Shown in pieces: positions 49,701 through 62,704 of a DNA stretch of 64,000 bases. The notes below the pieces were generated by a model. It made no database searches. It was not told the DNA's origin and saw nothing but the letters and a program-made list of their open reading frames with translations. Source of the stretch: Sabellastarte sp. h YS-2021 (Eukaryota; Annelida; Polychaeta; Sabellida; Sabellidae); the NCBI GenBank assembly GCA_964017235.1, contig OZ024930.1:148862221-148926220 (forward strand), written 5' to 3'. Each line of letters opens with the position of its first letter. The stretch's first letter is position 1. The position numbers were made by a program, and so were the translations under genes.

Positions 49701-50639
49701 TATTGAGCTGTAACGCTGGAATTTGGGCAGGACATTAGTTTTGTGGCACAATTGATTATGGCAATGATTTGAGAGTTACATCTAGGTATGAAACTTTTGT
49801 AACGACTTTTCCAAGTACCCGGAGCGCCATTTTTCCTCTGTAAGTAGGTCAAGTATTGAGATGTAATGCTGCAATTTGGGCGAGTCATTTGTTTAGTGGC
49901 ACTAGTGATATTAACAATGATTTCAGACTTACATCTAGCTGGCAAACTCATGCCGCGACCTGTCCAGGCTAAATCGACAATGTACCGAGATGGCCGTTTT
50001 TTCTCCATAACCAAGTCAAATATTGAGATGTAACGTTGAAATTTGTGCAGGATATTAGTTACATGGCACTAGTGATAACAGAAGAGATTTCAGACTTACA
50101 TCTAGTTTGGAAACTCTTGCCACGACCTGTCAAGGCTACACCGCCTAAGTACCGGGATGGCCTTTTTTCCTCCGTAACCAAGTCAAATATTGAGCTGTAA
50201 CACTGGAATTTGGGCAGGACATTAGTTTTGTGGCACAATTGATTATGGCAATGATTTGAGAGTTACATCTAGGTATGAAACTTTTGTAACGACTTTTCCA
50301 AGTACCCGGAGCGCCATTTTTCCTCTGTAAGTAGGTCAAGTATTGAGATGTAATGCTGCAATTTGGGCGAGTCATTTGTTTAGTGGCACTAGTGATATTA
50401 ACAATGATTTCAGACTTACATCTAGCTGGCAAACTCGTGCCGCGACCTGTCCAGGCTAAATCGACAATGTACCGAGATGGCCGTTTTTTCTCCATAACCA
50501 AGTCAAATATTGAGATGTAACGTTGAAATTTGTGCAGGATATTAGTTACATGGCACTAGTGATAACAGAAGAGATTTCAGACTTACATCTAGTTTGGAAA
50601 CTCTTGCCACGACCTGTCAAGGCTACACCGCCTAAGTAC
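46729..50639. repeat. 3911-bp super-repeat, copy 1
   Basis: D-E-B (46729) followed by seven trimers at 47231, 47718, 48205, 48692, 49179, 49666 and 50153. Trimers 47718 and 49179 carry the TGGACAA/CCTAGATGG pair, 49666 carries TCCTCAGTAACC, and 48692 and 50153 carry CTCGTGCCGCG. D reads TTTTGTTG at 46805 in place of TTTCGTTG. Confidence 0.95.
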
Positions 50640-53600
50640 CGGGATGGCCTTTTTTGGTCTGTAACCAAGTCAAATATTGAGATGTAATGCTGGAATTTGG
50701 GTGAGACATTAGTTTTGTTGCACTAGTGATAACAAAAATGATTTGAGACTTACATCTAGGTGGGAAACCCATGTTGCAAGTTGTCCATGTTCCATCACCC
50801 GACTACACGAAGGGCCTTTTCTACTCTGTAAATAAGTCAAATATTGAGATGTAACGCTGCAATTTGGGTGAGTCATTTGTTTAGTGGCACTAGTGATAAC
50901 AACAATGATTTCAGACTTACATCTAGCGGGCAAACTCATGCTGCGACCTGTCCAGGCTAAATCGCCAAAGTACCGAGATGGCCGTTTTTTCTCTGTAACC
51001 AAGTCAAATATTGAGATGTAACGTTGAAATTTGTGCAGGATATTAGTTACATGGCACTAGTGATAACAGAAGTTGATTTCAGACTTACATCTAGTTTGGA
51101 AACTCTTGCCACGACCTGTCAAGGCTACATCGCCTAAGTACCGGGATGGCCTTTTTTCCTCTGTAACCAAGTCAAATATTGAGCTGTAACACTGGAATTT
51201 GGGCAGGACATTAGTTTTGTGGCACAATTGATTATGGCAGTGATTTGAGAGTTACATCTAGGTATGAAACTTTTGTAACAACTTTTCCAAGTACCCGGAG
51301 CGCCATTTTTCCTCTGTAAGTAGGTCAAGTATTGAGATGTAATGCTGCAATTTGGGCGAGTCATTTGTTTAGTGGCACTAGTGATATTAACAATGATTTC
51401 AGACTTACATCTAGCTGGCAAACTCATGCCGCGACCTGTCCAGGCTAAATCGACAATGTACCGAGATGGCCGTTTTTTCTCCATAACCAAGTCAAATATT
51501 GAGATGTAACGTTGAAATTTGTGCAGGATATTAGTTACATGGCACTAGTGATAACAGAAGAGATTTCAGACTTACATCTAGTTTGGAAACTCTTGCCACG
51601 ACCTGTCAAGGCTACACCGCCTAAGTACCGGGATGGCCTTTTTTCCTCCGTAACCAAGTCAAATATTGAGCTGTAACGCTGGAATTTGGGCAGGACATTA
51701 GTTTTGTGGCACAATTGATTATGGCAATGATTTGAGAGTTACATCTAGGTATGAAACTTTTGTAACGACTTTTCCAAGTACCCGGAGCGCCATTTTTCCT
51801 CTGTAAGTAGGTCAAGTATTGAGATGTAATGCTGCAATTTGGGCGAGTCATTTGTTTAGTGGCACTAGTGATATTAACAATGATTTCAGACTTACATCTA
51901 GCTGGCAAACTCATGCCGCGACCTGTCCAGGCTAAATGGACAATGTACCTAGATGGCCGTTTTTTCTCCATAACCAAGTCAAATATTGAGATGTAACGTT
52001 GAAATTTGTGCAGGATATTAGTTACATGGCACTAGTGATAACAGAAGAGATTTCAGACTTACATCTAGTTTGGAAACTCTTGCCACGACCTGTCAAGGCT
52101 ACACCGCCTAAGTACCGGGATGGCCTTTTTTCCTCTGTAACCAAGTCAAATATTGAGCTGTAACGCTGGAATTTGGGCAGGACATTAGTTTTGTGGCACA
52201 ATTGATTATGGCAATGATTTGAGAGTTACATCTAGGTATGAAACTTTTGTAACGACTTTTCCAAGTACCCGGAGCGCCATTTTTCCTCTGTAAGTAGGTC
52301 AAGTATTGAGATGTAATGCTGCAATTTGGGCGAGTCATTTGTTTAGTGGCACTAGTGATATTAACAATGATTTCAGACTTACATCTAGCTGGCAAACTCA
52401 TGCCGCGACCTGTCCAGGCTAAATCGACAATGTACCGAGATGGCCGTTTTTTCTCCATAACCAAGTCAAATATTGAGATGTAACGTTGAAATTTGTGCAG
52501 GATATTAGTTACATGGCACTAGTGATAACAGAAGAGATTTCAGACTTACATCTAGTTTGGAAACTCTTGCCACGACCTGTCAAGGCTACACCGCCTAAGT
52601 ACCGGGATGGCCTTTTTTCCTCCGTAACCAAGTCAAATATTGAGCTGTAACACTGGAATTTGGGCAGGACATTAGTTTTGTGGCACAATTGATTATGGCA
52701 ATGATTTGAGAGTTACATCTAGGTATGAAACTTTTGTAACGACTTTTCCAAGTACCCGGAGCGCCATTTTTCCTCTGTAAGTAGGTCAAGTATTGAGATG
52801 TAATGCTGCAATTTGGGCGAGTCATTTGTTTAGTGGCACTAGTGATATTAACAATGATTTCAGACTTACATCTAGCTGGCAAACTCGTGCCGCGACCTGT
52901 CCAGGCTAAATCGACAATGTACCGAGATGGCCGTTTTTTCTCCATAACCAAGTCAAATATTGAGATGTAACGTTGAAATTTGTGCAGGATATTAGTTACA
53001 TGGCACTAGTGATAACAGAAGAGATTTCAGACTTACATCTAGTTTGGAAACTCTTGCCACGACCTGTCAAGGCTACACCGCCTAAGTACCGGGATGGCCT
53101 TTTTTCCTCCGTAACCAAGTCAAATATTGAGCTGTAACGCTGGAATTTGGGCAGGACATTAGTTTTGTGGCACAATTGATTATGGCAATGATTTGAGAGT
53201 TACATCTAGGTATGAAACTTTTGTAACGACTTTTCCAAGTACCCGGAGCGCCATTTTTCCTCTGTAAGTAGGTCAAGTATTGAGATGTAATGCTGCAATT
53301 TGGGCGAGTCATTTGTTTAGTGGCACTAGTGATATTAACAATGATTTCAGACTTACATCTAGCTGGCAAACTCATGCCGCGACCTGTCCAGGCTAAATGG
53401 ACAATGTACCTAGATGGCCGTTTTTTCTCCATAACCAAGTCAAATATTGAGATGTAACGTTGAAATTTGTGCAGGATATTAGTTACATGGCACTAGTGAT
53501 AACAGAAGAGATTTCAGACTTACATCTAGTTTGGAAACTCTTGCCACGACCTGTCAAGGCTACACCGCCTAAGTACCGGGATGGCCTTTTTTCCTCAGTA

Positions 53601-54550
53601 ACCAAGTCAAATATTGAGCTGTAACGCTGGAATTTGGGCAGGACATTAGTTTTGTGGCACAATTGATTATGGCAATGATTTGAGAGTTACATCTAGGTAT
53701 GAAACTTTTGTAACGACTTTTCCAAGTACCCGGAGCGCCATTTTTCCTCTGTAAGTAGGTCAAGTATTGAGATGTAATGCTGCAATTTGGGCGAGTCATT
53801 TGTTTAGTGGCACTAGTGATATTAACAATGATTTCAGACTTACATCTAGCTGGCAAACTCATGCCGCGACCTGTCCAGGCTAAATCGACAATGTACCGAG
53901 ATGGCCGTTTTTTCTCCATAACCAAGTCAAATATTGAGATGTAACGTTGAAATTTGTGCAGGATATTAGTTACATGGCACTAGTGATAACAGAAGAGATT
54001 TCAGACTTACATCTAGTTTGGAAACTCTTGCCACGACCTGTCAAGGCTACACCGCCTAAGTACCGGGATGGCCTTTTTTCCTCCGTAACCAAGTCAAATA
54101 TTGAGCTGTAACACTGGAATTTGGGCAGGACATTAGTTTTGTGGCACAATTGATTATGGCAATGATTTGAGAGTTACATCTAGGTATGAAACTTTTGTAA
54201 CGACTTTTCCAAGTACCCGGAGCGCCATTTTTCCTCTGTAAGTAGGTCAAGTATTGAGATGTAATGCTGCAATTTGGGCGAGTCATTTGTTTAGTGGCAC
54301 TAGTGATATTAACAATGATTTCAGACTTACATCTAGCTGGCAAACTCGTGCCGCGACCTGTCCAGGCTAAATCGACAATGTACCGAGATGGCCGTTTTTT
54401 CTCCATAACCAAGTCAAATATTGAGATGTAACGTTGAAATTTGTGCAGGATATTAGTTACATGGCACTAGTGATAACAGAAGAGATTTCAGACTTACATC
54501 TAGTTTGGAAACTCTTGCCACGACCTGTCAAGGCTACACCGCCTAAGTAC
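50640..54550. repeat. 3911-bp super-repeat, copy 2
   Basis: The same seven-trimer order and variant tags as copy 1, with trimers at 51142, 51629, 52116, 52603, 53090, 53577 and 54064. It includes the TTTTGTTG change in D (50716). I noticed no difference from copy 1 in the tags I followed. Confidence 0.95.
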
Positions 54551-56830
54551 CGGGATGGCCTTTTTTGGTCTGTAACCAAGTCAAATATTGAGATGTAATG
54601 CTGGAATTTGGGTGAGACATTAGTTTCGTTGCACTAGTGATAACAAAAATGATTTGAGACTTACATCTAGGTGGGAAACCCATGTTGCAAGTTGTCCATG
54701 TTCCATCACCCGACTACACGAAGGGCCTTTTCTACTCTGTAAATAAGTCAAATATTGAGATGTAACGCTGCAATTTGGGTGAGTCATTTGTTTAGTGGCA
54801 CTAGTGATAACAACAATGATTTCAGACTTACATCTAGCGGGCAAACTCATGCTGCGACCTGTCCAGGCTAAATCGCCAAAGTACCGAGATGGCCGTTTTT
54901 TCTCTGTAACCAAGTCAAATATTGAGATGTAATGTTGAAATTTGTGCAGGATATTAGTTACATGGCATTAGTGATAACAGAAGTTGATTTCAGACTTACA
55001 TCTAGTTTGGAAACTCTTGCCACGACCTGTCAAGGCTACATCGCCTAAGTACCGGGATGGCCTTTTTTCCTCTGTAACCAAGTCAAATATTGAGCTGTAA
55101 TACTGGAATTTGGGCAGGACATTAGTTTTGTGGCACAATTGATTATGGCAGTGATTTGAGAGTTACATCTAGGTATGAAACTTTTGTAACAACTTTTCCA
55201 AGTACCCGGAGCGCCATTTTTCCTCTGTAAGTAGGTCAAGTATTGAGATGTAATGCTGCAATTTGGACGAGTCATTTGTTTAGTGTCACTAGTGATATTA
55301 ACAATGATTTCAGACTTACATCTAGTTTGGAAACTCTTGCCACGACCTGTCAAGGCTACACCGCCTAAGTACCGGGATGGCCTTTTTTCCTCCGTAACCA
55401 AGTCAAATATTGAGCTGTAACCCTGGAATTTGGGCAGGACATTAGTTTTGTGGCACAATTGATTATGGCAATGATTTGAGAGTTACATCTAGGTATGAAA
55501 CTTTTGTAACGACTTTTCCAAGTACCCGGAGCGCCATTTTTCCTCTGTAAGTAGGTCAAGTATTGAGATGTAATGCTGCAATTTGGGCGAGTCATTTGTT
55601 TAGTGGCACTAGTGATATTAACAATGATTTCAGACTTACATCTAGCTGGCAAACTCATGCCGCGACCTGTCCAGGCTAAATCGACAATGTACCGAGTTGG
55701 CCGTTTTTTCTCCATAACCAAGTCAAATATTGAGATGTAACGTTGAAATTTGTGCAGGATATTAGTTACATGGCACTAGTGATAACAGAAGAGATTTCAG
55801 ACTTACATCTAGTTTGGAAACTCTTGCCACGACCTGTCAAGGCTACACCGCCTAAGTACCGGGATGGCCTTTTTTCCTCCGTAACCAAGTCAAATATTGA
55901 GCTGTAACACTGGAATTTGGGCAGGACATTAGTTTTGTGGCACAATTGATTATGGCAATGATTTGAGAGTTACATCTAGGTATGAAACTTTTGTAACGAC
56001 TTTTCCAAGTACCCGGAGCGCCATTTTTCTGTAAGTAGGTCAAGTATTGAGATGTAATGCTGCAATTTGGGCGAGTCATTTGTTTAGTGGCACTAGTGAT
56101 ATTAACAATGATTTCAGACTTACATCTAGCTGGCAAACTCATGCCGCGACCTGTCCAGGCTAAATCGACAATGTACCGAGATGGCCGTTTTTTCTCCATA
56201 ACCAAGTCAAATATTGAGATGTAACGTTGAAATTTGTGCAGGATATTAGTTACATGGCACTAGTGATAACAGAAGAGATTTCAGACTTACATCTAGTTTG
56301 GAAACTCTTGCCACGACCTGTCAAGGCTACACCGCCTAAGTACCGGGATGGCCTTTTTTCCTCCGTAACCAAGTCAAATATTGAGCTGTAACACTGGAAT
56401 TTGGGCAGGACATTAGTTTTGTGGCACAATTGATTATGGCAATGATTTGAGAGTTACATCTAGGTATGAAACTTTTGTAACGACTTTTCCAAGTACCCGG
56501 AGCGCCATTTTTCCTCTGTAAGTAGGTCAAGTATTGAGATGTAATGCTGCAATTTGGGCGAGTCATTTGTTTAGTGGCACTAGTGATATTAACAATGATT
56601 TCAGACTTACATCTAGCTGGCAAACTCGTGCCGCGACCTGTCCAGGCTAAATCGACAATGTACCGAGATGGCCGTTTTTTCTCCATAACCAAGTCAAATA
56701 TTGAGATGTAACGTTGAAATTTGTGCAGGATATTAGTTACATGGCACTAGTGATAACAGAAGAGATTTCAGACTTACATCTAGTTTGGAAACTCTTGCCA
56801 CGACCTGTCAAGGCTACACCGCCTAAGTAC
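54551..56830. repeat. 2280-bp D-started super-repeat
   Basis: D-E-B (54551), C-A/B (55053), C-A-B (55373), C-A3-B (55860), C-A-B (56344). D here retains TTTCGTTG. The B ending the D-E-B reads TGTAATGTTG and GCATTAGTG, as at 60255 and 62705. The part from 55053 matches 44951-46728 at a 10,102-bp offset. Confidence 0.95.
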
Positions 56831-59800
56831 CGGGATGGCCTTTTTTGGTCTGTAACCAAGTCAAATATTGAGATGTAATGCTGGAATTTGGGTGAGACAT
56901 TAGTTTTGTTGCACTAGTGATAACAAAAATGATTTGAGACTTACATCTAGGTGGGAAACCCATGTTGCAAGTTGTCCATGTTCCATCACCCGACTACACG
57001 AAGGGCCTTTTCTACTCTGTAAATAAGTCAAATATTGAGATGTAACGCTGCAATTTGGGTGAGTCATTTGTTTAGTGGCACTAGTGATAACAACAATGAT
57101 TTCAGACTTACATCTAGCGGGCAAACTCATGCTGCGACCTGTCCAGGCTAAATCGCCAAAGTACCGAGATGGCCGTTTTTTCTCTGTAACCAAGTCAAAT
57201 ATTGAGATGTAACGTTGAAATTTGTGCAGGATATTAGTTACATGGCACTAGTGATAACAGAAGTTGATTTCAGACTTACATCTAGTTTGGAAACTCTTGC
57301 CACGACCTGTCAAGGCTACATCGCCTAAGTACCGGGATGGCCTTTTTTCCTCTGTAACCAAGTCAAATATTGAGCTGTAACACTGGAATTTGGGCAGGAC
57401 ATTAGTTTTGTGGCACAATTGATTATGGCAGTGATTTGAGAGTTACATCTAGGTATGAAACTTTTGTAACAACTTTTCCAAGTACCCGGAGCGCCATTTT
57501 TCCTCTGTAAGTAGGTCAAGTATTGAGATGTAATGCTGCAATTTGGGCGAGTCATTTGTTTAGTGGCACTAGTGATATTAACAATGATTTCAGACTTACA
57601 TCTAGCTGGCAAACTCATGCCGCGACCTGTCCAGGCTAAATCGACAATGTACCGAGATGGCCGTTTTTTCTCCATAACCAAGTCAAATATTGAGATGTAA
57701 CGTTGAAATTTGTGCAGGATATTAGTTACATGGCACTAGTGATAACAGAAGAGATTTCAGACTTACATCTAGTTTGGAAACTCTTGCCACGACCTGTCAA
57801 GGCTACACCGCCTAAGTACCGGGATGGCCTTTTTTCCTCCGTAACCAAGTCAAATATTGAGCTGTAACGCTGGAATTTGGGCAGGACATTAGTTTTGTGG
57901 CACAATTGATTATGGCAATGATTTGAGAGTTACATCTAGGTATGAAACTTTTGTAACGACTTTTCCAAGTACCCGGAGCGCCATTTTTCCTCTGTAAGTA
58001 GGTCAAGTATTGAGATGTAATGCTGCAATTTGGGCGAGTCATTTGTTTAGTGGCACTAGTGATATTAACAATGATTTCAGACTTACATCTAGCTGGCAAA
58101 CTCATGCCGCGACCTGTCCAGGCTAAATGGACAATGTACCTAGATGGCCGTTTTTTCTCCATAACCAAGTCAAATATTGAGATGTAACGTTGAAATTTGT
58201 GCAGGATATTAGTTACATGGCACTAGTGATAACAGAAGAGATTTCAGACTTACATCTAGTTTGGAAACTCTTGCCACGACCTGTCAAGGCTACACCGCCT
58301 AAGTACCGGGATGGCCTTTTTTCCTCCGTAACCAAGTCAAATATTGAGCTGTAACACTGGAATTTGGGCAGGACATTAGTTTTGTGGCACAATTGATTAT
58401 GGCAATGATTTGAGAGTTACATCTAGGTATGAAACTTTTGTAACGACTTTTCCAAGTACCCGGAGCGCCATTTTTCCTCTGTAAGTAGGTCAAGTATTGA
58501 GATGTAATGCTGCAATTTGGGCGAGTCATTTGTTTAGTGGCACTAGTGATATTAACAATGATTTCAGACTTACATCTAGCTGGCAAACTCGTGCCGCGAC
58601 CTGTCCAGGCTAAATCGACAATGTACCGAGATGGCCGTTTTTTCTCCATAACCAAGTCAAATATTGAGATGTAACGTTGAAATTTGTGCAGGATATTAGT
58701 TACATGGCACTAGTGATAACAGAAGAGATTTCAGACTTACATCTAGTTTGGAAACTCTTGCCACGACCTGTCAAGGCTACACCGCCTAAGTACCGGGATG
58801 GCCTTTTTTCCTCCGTAACCAAGTCAAATATTGAGCTGTAACGCTGGAATTTGGGCAGGACATTAGTTTTGTGGCACAATTGATTATGGCAATGATTTGA
58901 GAGTTACATCTAGGTATGAAACTTTTGTAACGACTTTTCCAAGTACCCGGAGCGCCATTTTTCCTCTGTAAGTAGGTCAAGTATTGAGATGTAATGCTGC
59001 AATTTGGGCGAGTCATTTGTTTAGTGGCACTAGTGATATTAACAATGATTTCAGACTTACATCTAGCTGGCAAACTCATGCCGCGACCTGTCCAGGCTAA
59101 ATGGACAATGTACCTAGATGGCCGTTTTTTCTCCATAACCAAGTCAAATATTGAGATGTAACGTTGAAATTTGTGCAGGATATTAGTTACATGGCACTAG
59201 TGATAACAGAAGAGATTTCAGACTTACATCTAGTTTGGAAACTCTTGCCACGACCTGTCAAGGCTACACCGCCTAAGTACCGGGATGGCCTTTTTTCCTC
59301 AGTAACCAAGTCAAATATTGAGCTGTAACGCTGGAATTTGGGCAGGACATTAGTTTTGTGGCACAATTGATTATGGCAATGATTTGAGAGTTACATCTAG
59401 GTATGAAACTTTTGTAACGACTTTTCCAAGTACCCGGAGCGCCATTTTTCCTCTGTAAGTAGGTCAAGTATTGAGATGTAATGCTGCAATTTGGGCGAGT
59501 CATTTGTTTAGTGGCACTAGTGATATTAACAATGATTTCAGACTTACATCTAGCTGGCAAACTCATGCCGCGACCTGTCCAGGCTAAATCGACAATGTAC
59601 CGAGATGGCCGTTTTTTCTCCATAACCAAGTCAAATATTGAGATGTAACGTTGAAATTTGTGCAGGATATTAGTTACATGGCACTAGTGATAACAGAAGA
59701 GATTTCAGACTTACATCTAGTTTGGAAACTCTTGCCACGACCTGTCAAGGCTACACCGCCTAAGTACCGGGATGGCCTTTTTTCCTCCGTAACCAAGTCA

Positions 59801-60254
59801 AATATTGAGCTGTAACACTGGAATTTGGGCAGGACATTAGTTTTGTGGCACAATTGATTATGGCAATGATTTGAGAGTTACATCTAGGTATGAAACTTTT
59901 GTAACGACTTTTCCAAGTACCCGGAGCGCCATTTTTCCTCTGTAAGTAGGTCAAGTATTGAGATGTAATGCTGCAATTTGGGCGAGTCATTTGTTTAGTG
60001 GCACTAGTGATATTAACAATGATTTCAGACTTACATCTAGCTGGCAAACTCGTGCCGCGACCTGTCCAGGCTAAATCGACAATGTACCGAGATGGCCGTT
60101 TTTTCTCCATAACCAAGTCAAATATTGAGATGTAACGTTGAAATTTGTGCAGGATATTAGTTACATGGCACTAGTGATAACAGAAGAGATTTCAGACTTA
60201 CATCTAGTTTGGAAACTCTTGCCACGACCTGTCAAGGCTACACCGCCTAAGTAC
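56831..60254. repeat. 3424-bp super-repeat (3911 minus one trimer)
   Basis: D-E-B (56831, with TTTTGTTG at 56907) and trimers at 57333, 57820, 58307, 58794, 59281 and 59768. Compared with the 3911-bp form it lacks the third trimer; the tagged order of the others is unchanged. Confidence 0.95.
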
Positions 60255-62704
60255 CGGGATGGCCTTTTTTGGTCTGTAACCAAGTCAAATATTGAGATGT
60301 AATGCTGGAATTTGGGTGAGACATTAGTTTCGTTGCACTAGTGATAACAAAAATGATTTGAGACTTACATCTAGGTGGGAAACCCATGTTGCAAGTTGTC
60401 CATGTTCCATCACCCGACTACACGAAGGGCCTTTTCTACTCTGTAAATAAGTCAAATATTGAGATGTAACGCTGCAATTTGGGTGAGTCATTTGTTTAGT
60501 GGCACTAGTGATAACAACAATGATTTCAGACTTACATCTAGCGGGCAAACTCATGCTGCGACCTGTCCAGGCTAAATCGCCAAAGTACCGAGATGGCCGT
60601 TTTTTCTCTGTAACCAAGTCAAATATTGAGATGTAATGTTGAAATTTGTGCAGGATATTAGTTACATGGCATTAGTGATAACAGAAGTTGATTTCAGACT
60701 TACATCTAGTTTGGAAACTCTTGCCACGACCTGTCAAGGCTACATCGCCTAAGTACCGGGATGGCCTTTTTTCCTCTGTAACCAAGTCAAATATTGAGCT
60801 GTAATACTGGAATTTGGGCAGGACATTAGTTTTGTGGCACAATTGATTATGGCAGTGATTTGAGAGTTACATCTAGGTATGAAACTTTTGTAACAACTTT
60901 TCCAAGTACCCGGAGCGCCATTTTTCCTCTGTAAGTAGGTCAAGTATTGAGATGTAATGCTGCAATTTGGGCGAGTCATTTGTTTAGTGGCACTAGTGAT
61001 ATTAACAATGATTTCAGACTTACATCTAGCTGGCAAACTCATGCCGCGACCTGTCCAGGCTAAATCGACAATGTACCGAGATGGCCGTTTTTTCTCCATA
61101 ACCAAGTCAAATATTGAGATGTAACGTTGAAATTTGTGCAGGATATTAGTTACATGGCACTAGTGATAACAGAAGAGATTTCAGACTTACATCTAGTTTG
61201 GAAACTCTTGCCACGACCTGTCAAGGCTACACCGCCTAAGTACCGGGATGGCCTTTTTTCCTCCGTAACCAAGTCAAATATTGAGCTGTAACGCTGGAAT
61301 TTGGGCAGGACATTAGTTTTGTGGCACAATTGATTATGGCAATGATTTGAGAGTTACATCTAGGTATGAAACTTTTGTAACGACTTTTCCAAGTACCCGG
61401 AGCGCCATTTTTCCTCTGTAAGTAGGTCAAGTATTGAGATGTAATGCTGCAATTTGGGCGAGTCATTTGTTTAGTGGCACTAGTGATATTAACAATGATT
61501 TCAGACTTACATCTAGCTGGCAAACTCATGCCGCGACCTGTCCAGGCTAAATGGACAATGTACCTAGATGGCCGTTTTTTCTCCATAACCAAGTCAAATA
61601 TTGAGATGTAACGTTGAAATTTGTGCAGGATATTAGTTACATGGCACTAGTGATAACAGAAGAGATTTCAGACTTACATCTAGTTTGGAAACTCTTGCCA
61701 CGACCTGTCAAGGCTACACCGCCTAAGTACCGGGATGGCCTTTTTTCCTCAGTAACCAAGTCAAATATTGAGCTGTAACGCTGGAATTTGGGCAGGACAT
61801 TAGTTTTGTGGCACAATTGATTATGGCAATGATTTGAGAGTTACATCTAGGTATGAAACTTTTGTAACGACTTTTCCAAGTACCCGGAGCGCCATTTTTC
61901 CTCTGTAAGTAGGTCAAGTATTGAGATGTAATGCTGCAATTTGGGCGAGTCATTTGTTTAGTGGCACTAGTGATATTAACAATGATTTCAGACTTACATC
62001 TAGCTGGCAAACTCATGCCGCGACCTGTCCAGGCTAAATCGACAATGTACCGAGATGGCCGTTTTTTCTCCATAACCAAGTCAAATATTGAGATGTAACG
62101 TTGAAATTTGTGCAGGATATTAGTTACATGGCACTAGTGATAACAGAAGAGATTTCAGACTTACATCTAGTTTGGAAACTCTTGCCACGACCTGTCAAGG
62201 CTACACCGCCTAAGTACCGGGATGGCCTTTTTTCCTCCGTAACCAAGTCAAATATTGAGCTGTAACACTGGAATTTGGGCAGGACATTAGTTTTGTGGCA
62301 CAATTGATTATGGCAATGATTTGAGAGTTACATCTAGGTATGAAACTTTTGTAACGACTTTTCCAAGTACCCGGAGCGCCATTTTTCCTCTGTAAGTAGG
62401 TCAAGTATTGAGATGTAATGCTGCAATTTGGGCGAGTCATTTGTTTAGTGGCACTAGTGATATTAACAATGATTTCAGACTTACATCTAGCTGGCAAACT
62501 CGTGCCGCGACCTGTCCAGGCTAAATCGACAATGTACCGAGATGGCCGTTTTTTCTCCATAACCAAGTCAAATATTGAGATGTAACGTTGAAATTTGTGC
62601 AGGATATTAGTTACATGGCACTAGTGATAACAGAAGAGATTTCAGACTTACATCTAGTTTGGAAACTCTTGCCACGACCTGTCAAGGCTACACCGCCTAA
62701 GTAC
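60255..62704. repeat. 2450-bp super-repeat (3911 minus three trimers)
   Basis: D-E-B (60255) and trimers at 60757, 61244 (TGGACAA/CCTAGATGG pair), 61731 (TCCTCAGTAACC) and 62218 (CTCGTGCCGCG). It is what results if the two tagged trimers of the 3424-bp form are joined and the 974 bp between them lost. Confidence 0.95.
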
